A DNA stretch of 8,454 nucleotides from contig JAOPWK010000125.1 of NCBI GenBank assembly GCA_025965735.1, positions 1 to 8,454 of the forward strand, in the 5' to 3' direction. Both the position numbers and the translations under genes were made by a program. Positions 4,357-8,454 of the stretch are shown here, in pieces. Within the stretch, counting starts at the first letter, position 1; each line of letters starts with the position of its first letter. The notes beneath the pieces were generated by a model. The model was not told where the DNA came from. It made no database searches and saw only the letters and a list, made by a program, of their open reading frames with translations. Source of the DNA: Frankiales bacterium (GTDB lineage: Bacteria; Actinomycetota; Actinomycetes; Mycobacteriales; SCTD01).

Positions 4357-6519
4357 CTAGGTGATGCGGTACCGCCGGTGCAGGCCGAGGGCCGCGGCGA
4401 CGAGGAGCAGCGCGAGGACGCTGGGCTCGCTGTCCATGCCGGTGCGCGGGAGATGCGTCAGGGAGACGGGCGGCGTCCGCGGCTGCACCGGAGTCGCCGC
4501 CGGCGGCACCCGGAGGTTGGCCGGCGGGAGGTCCCGGTCCAGGGACGGCGGAGCGGGCTGGGCCGGGACGGGCTCGCCTGGCGGAGCGTCAGGGTCGGCA
4601 GGGGCGGGCGCTGCCGGCAGGGCGGCGTCCACCGGAGCGGCGACCACGGGTGCCGGGAGGACCACATCGGGGTCGGTGGGCGGCGTCAGGTCGACCGGCG
4701 CCGCGTCCACCGGTGCCGGAGCGGCCGGCGGCGCCGGGGTCGCCGAGGCGCCCGGCGACGACGACGCCGAGGGGGACGGGTCCACAGCGGCCTCGGGCGC
4801 CGTCGTGCCGGCCACGGCCACGCGGTAGGTCGCCGCCTCCCGCAGCGTCGCGATGCGCAGGGTGAGCAGGGAGGACGCCGGTCCGGACGCGTAGGGGCCC
4901 GGCACGGTCAGAGCGGGCCAGGTGAGGGTCAGCGCGCTGAGAGTCGTGTTCGCCGAGCCGAGGCCGCCGGCGTCGTCGGTGGTGGTGCTGCGGGCGAGCA
5001 GGTCCACCGCCGGCGCGGGCAGGACGATCCCGACCCGCCCGAGCACGCCGCTCAGGGTCGTCGTCGCCGAGGCGAGGGTGCTGTCCAGCAGCGTCTCCAC
5101 CGGACCGGTCACCGGCGACAGCGCCAGGTCGCCCACGACGGGAAGGCCCAGGACCCGCAGCCCCCGGACCTGACCGGTGACCATCTCTGCCGTCTGAGAG
5201 CCGGTGGAGGTCGCGGCCCGGGTGGTCAGCAGGAGCTGGTCCAGCGCCAGCAGCGGGGTGGCGTCCAGCGCGACCAAGGAGGCGGCGGTCAGGGCCGCGA
5301 GCTCCGCGGGGACGGCCGTGAGGACCCCGGCCAGGGTCGCGGTGGCGTTGTCGAGGGTCGTCTGCAGCCCCGTGACGGTGGTCTGCAGGGTCGTCACCCC
5401 GCTGGCGGCGAGGTTGCGCGCTGCCGTCAGCGTGCCGACGAGGCCCTGTGCCGTCGCCAGCGCCGTCGTCGCGTCGGTCACGGCCGTCGTGGCGGCTGTC
5501 AGCGTCGACTGCGCCGTGGCCAGCGTGCTCTCCGCGCCGCGGAGCGCCTGGACGAGCGGGTCGCTCGGCGCGAGGCCAGCCAGGCCGAGCAGGCCGGTGA
5601 GCGCAGCCGTCGCGGCGTTCACGGCGGCCGTCGCCGAGGTCACGGCAGCCGTCGCGGCAGTCACGCCCGCCGCTGCCGTCGTCTGCGCGCTCTGAGCCGC
5701 CGTCAGCGCCGACTCCAGCGGCGCCACAGCGGCCACCGCCGCCGCGAGCTCCGCCTCCGCCCTGGCCAGCGCCGCCTGCTGCGTGCTCAGCTGCCCGGTA
5801 CCGGCGAGCAGTGCTGCGCGCGCGGCGTCGACCTGGGCCTGCGCCGCCGTCACCTGCGTCTGCAGCGAAGCCGTGGCCGTCGTCAGCGCCTTGGCTGCCG
5901 TCGTGAAGGCAGGGGTGGCGATGTCGAGCCGGGTCACCAGGTCGCGCAGCACGTCCAGCGGGAGCGTGCTGACGTCCACCCCGCGCGAGGCCAGCAGGTC
6001 GGCCACGCTGGGCATGCTGAGCCCGCGGACCTCGACCGTCTTCACCGCCTCCGAGCCGCTCTCGGAGGCCGTGGAGGACATCGCGACCGTGCCGTCCATG
6101 CTGATCGGCATGCCGAGCGCGCTGACCTGCGGCAGCGTGAAGGTGCCGGTGTCGGCCCGCGGCCCGGTGACCGTGTAGCCCAGGGGCGGCACGACCATGG
6201 ACGCCAGCGGCCCGCTGCCAGGAAGCAGGTCACCTGAGTCCGGGACGTCCACGGCAGAGCCGACGGGGGGCGACGCGCTCAGCACCGGCGTCCCGTTGAG
6301 CCGGAGCGGCGTGACCGCGAAGCTGGGAGCGGACGCCGTGCTGCTCGCGAGTGCCACGTCGAGCACCTGCACCGACGTACTGCCGAGCGAGAGGTCCAGC
6401 AGCGTGAAGCCGGACGCGGCGGTCGCCTGCGCGGGCGCGGCGTCGACGGCGGCCACCAGGGGGGCGGCGAGCAGCACGAGCGCTGCCGACACGGCAACGG
6501 CGGGGCGGAGACGGCGCAC
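4357..6519 (-). CDS. LPRTG sortase-anchored surface protein with heptad-repeat stalk
   Basis: A 720-residue exported protein of no family I can name. Residues 1-32 form a signal peptide (VRRLRPAVAVSAALVLLAAP, then ending AQA). Residues about 35-200 look beta-rich. Residues about 205-405 form an Ala/Thr/Val/Leu-rich helical region with exact heptads such as VTAATAA-VTSATAA-VNAATAA (286-306), LTAATTA-VTDATTA (340-353) and VTTLQTT-VTGLQTT (375-388). A GLLGLAGLAPSDP break (about 309-321) suggests a helical hairpin. Residues about 410-575 are again beta-rich, 580-685 are Pro/Ala/Asp-rich (cell-wall spanning), and LPRTG (690-694), a hydrophobic segment and HRRYRIT form a sortase sorting signal. The protein should end up covalently bound to peptidoglycan. 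I chose GTG 6517-6519 over GTG 6537 because AGGAG sits 6 nt before it. The function could be adhesion, spacing or cell-wall structure; the sequence does not say. Confidence 0.88.
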   Translation of the reverse strand: MRRLRPAVAVSAALVLLAAPLVAAVDAAPAQATAASGFTLLDLSLGSTSVQVLDVALASSTASAPSFAVTPLRLNGTPVLSASPPVGSAVDVPDSGDLLPGSGPLASMVVPPLGYTVTGPRADTGTFTLPQVSALGMPISMDGTVAMSSTASESGSEAVKTVEVRGLSMPSVADLLASRGVDVSTLPLDVLRDLVTRLDIATPAFTTAAKALTTATASLQTQVTAAQAQVDAARAALLAGTGQLSTQQAALARAEAELAAAVAAVAPLESALTAAQSAQTTAAAGVTAATAAVTSATAAVNAATAALTGLLGLAGLAPSDPLVQALRGAESTLATAQSTLTAATTAVTDATTALATAQGLVGTLTAARNLAASGVTTLQTTVTGLQTTLDNATATLAGVLTAVPAELAALTAASLVALDATPLLALDQLLLTTRAATSTGSQTAEMVTGQVRGLRVLGLPVVGDLALSPVTGPVETLLDSTLASATTTLSGVLGRVGIVLPAPAVDLLARSTTTDDAGGLGSANTTLSALTLTWPALTVPGPYASGPASSLLTLRIATLREAATYRVAVAGTTAPEAAVDPSPSASSSPGASATPAPPAAPAPVDAAPVDLTPPTDPDVVLPAPVVAAPVDAALPAAPAPADPDAPPGEPVPAQPAPPSLDRDLPPANLRVPPAATPVQPRTPPVSLTHLPRTGMDSEPSVLALLLVAAALGLHRRYRIT

Positions 6520-6525
6520 GACGAG

Positions 6526-6530
6526 CTCCT
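6526..6530 (-). promoter_or_regulatory. Shine-Dalgarno deciding the surface-protein start
   Basis: The complement reads AGGAG, 6 nt before GTG 6517-6519. A longer start at GTG 6535-6537 would place this site inside the coding region and lacks a site of its own. The shorter start also yields a clean signal peptide beginning with Arg-Arg. Confidence 0.75.
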
Positions 6531-6539
6531 GATGCACGT

Positions 6540-6562
6540 GGCCGGGCGCAGGGGGCCCAGCC
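6540..6562 (-). promoter_or_regulatory. Short hairpin in the surface-protein leader
   Basis: On the transcribed strand GGCTGGGC (complement of 6555-6562) can pair with GCCCGGCC (complement of 6540-6547), with one G-U pair and a 7-nt loop. It ends about 10 nt before the AGGAG ribosome binding site, close enough to affect initiation. In DNA this G+C-rich, such a stem can also arise by chance. Confidence 0.3.
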
Positions 6563-6608
6563 GTAGCACGAGGTGTCGGAGCGGCGCCGGGCCATCTGCA
6601 TGGTCACT

Positions 6609-6623
6609 TCGGACCAGGTCCGA
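6609..6623. repeat. Perfect 15-bp dyad TCGGACC-A-GGTCCGA
   Basis: The two 7-bp arms are exact inverted copies around a single central A at 6616. It starts 15 nt after the LOG gene's stop and lies about 90 bp upstream of the surface-protein start. It could be an operator for a dimeric regulator. It could also be a short terminator (6-bp stem, 3-nt loop), though no T-run follows in the direction of transcription. Confidence 0.45.
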
Positions 6624-6638
6624 CAAGCATCTGCCGAA

Positions 6639-7469
6639 CTAGACCTCGCCGTCACCCAGGTGCTCGTCGCCCGTGGCGACCGGCGGCTTGTCCGCGCGGC
6701 CCTCGTACGCCTGGTCGATGATCCGCACCGCCTCCGCCACGTCGTCGGTGAGCGTGAACAGGTCCAGGTCCTTGTCGCCGATGTACCCCTGCGTCTGCAG
6801 CGTGCTGCGCAGCCAGTCCAGCAGCGGCGTCCAGAAGGCCGTGCCCATGAGGATGACCGGGAACTGGTTCACCTTGCGCGTCTGCACGAGCGTGAGCGCC
6901 TCGAAGAGCTCGTCCATCGTCCCGAAGCCGCCCGGCATGATCACGAAGGCCTGGGCGTACTTCACGAACATCGTCTTGCGGGCGAAGAAGTAGCGGAACT
7001 CCAGCCCGAGGTCCACCCACTGGTTCAGGCTCTGCTCGAACGGCAGCTCGATCCCGAGCCCGACGCTGAGCCCACCGGCCTCCGACGCCCCCCGGTTCGC
7101 CGCCTCCATGATCCCAGGGCCGCCGCCGGTGATGACCGCCCAGCCGGCGTCCGCCAGCGCGCCGGCGAGCTCGCGGGCGAGCGCGTACTCGGGCGCGGTC
7201 TCGGGCGTCCGGGCGCTGCCGAAGACGCTGACCGCCCGGGGGAGCTCCGCCAGCAGCCCGAAGCCCTCGACGAACTCGGTCTGGTTGCGCAGGACGCGCC
7301 ACGGGTCGGTGTGGACCCAGTCCGACGGACCGCGGCTGTCCAGCAGGCGCTGGTCGGTCGTCGTCTGCTGGACCTGGCCGCGGCGGAGGGTGACGGGTCC
7401 GCGCTGCTTCTCCGGGACGTGCTGGTCGGAGGTGCTGGGCAGGCGCTCAGGGTCGATGGAGGCGGGCAT
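6639..7469 (-). CDS. LOG family protein (TIGR00730), long form with N-terminal extension
   Basis: A 276-residue LOG-family protein of the longer actinobacterial clade. An extension of about 75 residues (with EKQRGPVTLRRG at 20-31 and DWVHTDPWRVLR at 50-61) precedes the Rossmann core. The core has AVSVFGSART (79-88), ITGGGPGIMEAANRG (113-127) as the phosphate loop, FARKTMF (162-168) as the arginine-lysine region and MPGGFGTMDELFE (178-190) as the PGGxGTxxE signature. Enzymes of this family release a nucleobase from a nucleoside 5'-monophosphate; the natural substrate here is unknown. All signatures are intact. The start is ATG at 7467-7469; the upstream GGGG is a poor ribosome site. The gene lies 21 bp after the esterase stop, so co-transcription is likely. 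Compared with the short LOG gene at 3749-4345 the phosphate loop differs (GGGPGIMEA against GGGDLSMMG), marking an old divergence, not a recent duplication. Confidence 0.92.
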   Translation of the reverse strand: MPASIDPERLPSTSDQHVPEKQRGPVTLRRGQVQQTTTDQRLLDSRGPSDWVHTDPWRVLRNQTEFVEGFGLLAELPRAVSVFGSARTPETAPEYALARELAGALADAGWAVITGGGPGIMEAANRGASEAGGLSVGLGIELPFEQSLNQWVDLGLEFRYFFARKTMFVKYAQAFVIMPGGFGTMDELFEALTLVQTRKVNQFPVILMGTAFWTPLLDWLRSTLQTQGYIGDKDLDLFTLTDDVAEAVRIIDQAYEGRADKPPVATGDEHLGDGEV

Positions 7470-7490
7470 GCCCCGAGGCTGCCACGTCGC

Positions 7491-8429
7491 TCAGGCGCAG
7501 CGTAAGGTGCGGTCCCGTCCGGGCCGCGGGCCGGAGTACGGGCGGCACGGGTTCACCTGGCTGCGCAGGAAGGTCCACCCCCGCCCGGTCGTGTCGTACG
7601 AGGTCGTCGGCCAGGCGTGCGGCCCTCCCTCGAGGCGCACGACCGCAGTCGGCCGCAACGGGGTGGTGTTGGCACGCCGCCAGAGGTTCTGCGTGTCCGC
7701 CACCGACGGGACGCGAGTCCGGAGGAAGTCGCTGTACGCCGTGCCGCCGTAGGGCACCACCGAGTCGCCGGTGCCGTGCACCTGCATGAGCGGGACGCCG
7801 CGCCCGGGCCGGCACGGCGTCATGTGCGCGGCGGCCACCGCCAGAACGGCCGCGACCACGTCCGGCCGCGCACAGGCCAAGGCGAGGGCCATCATCCCGC
7901 CGTTGGACAGCCCGGTGACGTAGCGGCGGCGGGGATCCACGGGATGCGCGCGGCCGGCCAGCCGCAGCACCTCCGTCAGCACGGCCACGTCGTCGACGCC
8001 CTCGTCGCTCGACCGGCCGCAGCACCGGCCGGCGTTCCACGACGCGTCCAGGCCCTGGGGGTACACCAGCACGAACTGGCCCGGCGCCAGGCGCTGCCAG
8101 TCCATGACGGCCTCGGCCTTGCGACGGTCGGAGTACAGCGCGTGCAGCCCGGCCACCAGCGGGACGGGGCCCTCGTCCAGCCCGGACGGCACGTGCAGCC
8201 GGAAGACGCGCTCCCGGCCGCCGACCGTGACGAAGTAGTCCGTGCGCTGCGGGCCGGGGAGCGGGGACGCGCCCGCAGGCAGGCGGTACCGCGGGACGCC
8301 GGTGTCGTCGGTGCCCAGGTAGCCCGGCTCCGGCGCGCTCTGCGCCCTTGCCGCCGGCACCGACACGCCGGCCGCCACAGCGGCCACGGCGAGCAGCAGG
8401 ACGACCAGGCTGCGGGTCAGGGCGAGCAC
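7491..8429 (-). CDS. Secreted PHB depolymerase/LpqC-like esterase
   Basis: A 312-residue exported alpha/beta hydrolase of the poly(3-hydroxybutyrate) depolymerase/LpqC (CE1-like) group. A signal peptide covers residues 1-29 (VLALTRSLVVLLLAVAAVAA, ending AARA). GREREVFRLHVP-like strands follow (about 71-81), then PLVAGLHALYSDRR (90-103), VYPQGLDASWNAGRCCG (122-138; the W-N-A-G-x-C-C motif of this group) and DDVAVLTEVL (146-155). The nucleophile is S175 in GLSNGG, the acid is probably D222 in HGTGDSVVPY, and the histidine is H271 in EGGPHAWP. Six cysteines after the signal peptide (C136, C137, C185, C206, C295, C311) suggest disulphides. Likely substrates are short polyesters or acyl/feruloyl-type esters; no lipobox cysteine is seen, so it is probably soluble. 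I chose GTG 8427-8429, which has AGGA 7 nt upstream, over GTG 8450 at the window edge. It heads the minus-strand series leading to the LOG gene. Confidence 0.88.
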   Translation of the reverse strand: MLALTRSLVVLLLAVAAVAAGVSVPAARAQSAPEPGYLGTDDTGVPRYRLPAGASPLPGPQRTDYFVTVGGRERVFRLHVPSGLDEGPVPLVAGLHALYSDRRKAEAVMDWQRLAPGQFVLVYPQGLDASWNAGRCCGRSSDEGVDDVAVLTEVLRLAGRAHPVDPRRRYVTGLSNGGMMALALACARPDVVAAVLAVAAAHMTPCRPGRGVPLMQVHGTGDSVVPYGGTAYSDFLRTRVPSVADTQNLWRRANTTPLRPTAVVRLEGGPHAWPTTSYDTTGRGWTFLRSQVNPCRPYSGPRPGRDRTLRCA

Positions 8430-8436
8430 CCGCCCA

Positions 8437-8440
8437 TCCT
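8437..8440 (-). promoter_or_regulatory. Shine-Dalgarno for the esterase
   Basis: The complement reads AGGA, 7 nt before GTG 8427-8429. It favours this start, whose product begins directly with a compact signal peptide, over an in-frame GTG seven codons upstream. The promoter would lie beyond the right edge of the window. Confidence 0.6.
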
Positions 8441-8454
8441 GGTGCAGCACGGAC

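Larger units (their letters stand above)
6520..6638 (-). promoter_or_regulatory. Leader region of the LPRTG surface-protein gene
   Basis: This 119-bp gap, between the stop of the long LOG gene and the start of the surface-protein gene, is the widest spacer in the four-gene minus-strand series. It could therefore hold a separate promoter. It contains a 15-bp dyad (6609-6623) and, just before the Shine-Dalgarno, an 8-bp stem (6540-6547 with 6555-6562, one G-U pair). No canonical -35/-10 pair is evident to me. Confidence 0.4.

Noticed and set aside
5570..5700. Apparent tandem repeat DNA (GCCGTCGC/GTCACGGC units)
   Set aside because: It encodes the Ala/Thr/Val heptads of the stalk, and the repeats are protein-level with limited codon choice. 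There is no sign of an independent DNA repeat or CRISPR array, since spacing and spacers are not regular.
4378..6237. A 619-codon open frame on the plus strand opposite the LPRTG protein gene
   Set aside because: The translation is dominated by Arg and Gly, with no domain, signal or family resemblance. It is the expected by-product of G+C-rich codons in the real minus-strand gene, which has a signal peptide and sorting signal.

Overview
The window is very G+C-rich by eye, with G or C at most third codon positions, long open frames in non-coding frames, and many GTG starts. The gene content points to an actinomycete (Actinomycetota): a DUF3117 protein, a membrane-tethered DivIVA-domain protein, an actinobacterial type of spore-photoproduct-lyase-like radical SAM protein, and an LPXTG surface protein. 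I cannot name the genus. Ten protein genes cover almost all of the sequence. I saw no tRNA, rRNA, CRISPR array, insertion sequence or prophage gene.

Layout, left to right. (1) Minus strand, 1-527: a 55-residue DUF3117 protein followed one base later by the start of an M17 leucyl aminopeptidase that runs off the left edge. (2) Plus strand, 666-1454: an enoyl-CoA hydratase/isomerase of the PaaG-like type, divergent from DUF3117 across a 138-bp spacer. (3) 1488-1560: a 73-nt, perfectly in-register imperfect hairpin between two convergent genes. (4) Minus strand, 1557-2533: a DivIVA-domain membrane protein followed by an SRPBCC lipid-binding-fold protein. (5) Plus strand, 2568-3752: the radical SAM protein, whose start lies only 34 bp from the divergent DivIVA-domain start. 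(6) Minus strand, 3749-8429: four codirectional genes. In transcription order they are a secreted PHB-depolymerase/LpqC-like esterase, a LOG-family (TIGR00730) protein, a large LPRTG-anchored stalk-like surface protein, and a second, divergent LOG-family protein. The last gene converges on the radical SAM gene so tightly that the two stop codons share one CTAG.

How the genes fit together. Three products act in or on the envelope: the secreted esterase, the sortase-anchored stalk protein and the DivIVA-domain membrane protein. The two LOG proteins probably hydrolyse nucleoside 5'-monophosphates to a free base and ribose 5-phosphate. The radical SAM protein keeps the cluster cysteines and also the Cys/Tyr residues that, in Bacillus SplB, pass the radical during repair of thymine-dimer spore photoproduct, so it is a candidate DNA-repair enzyme outside Firmicutes. 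No metabolic pathway joins all the genes; this reads as actinobacterial housekeeping and envelope genes with a lineage-specific surface-protein insertion. The least described items are the LPRTG protein (a heptad-repeat helical stalk apparently inserted between two related beta-rich segments) and the 73-nt palindromic hairpin.
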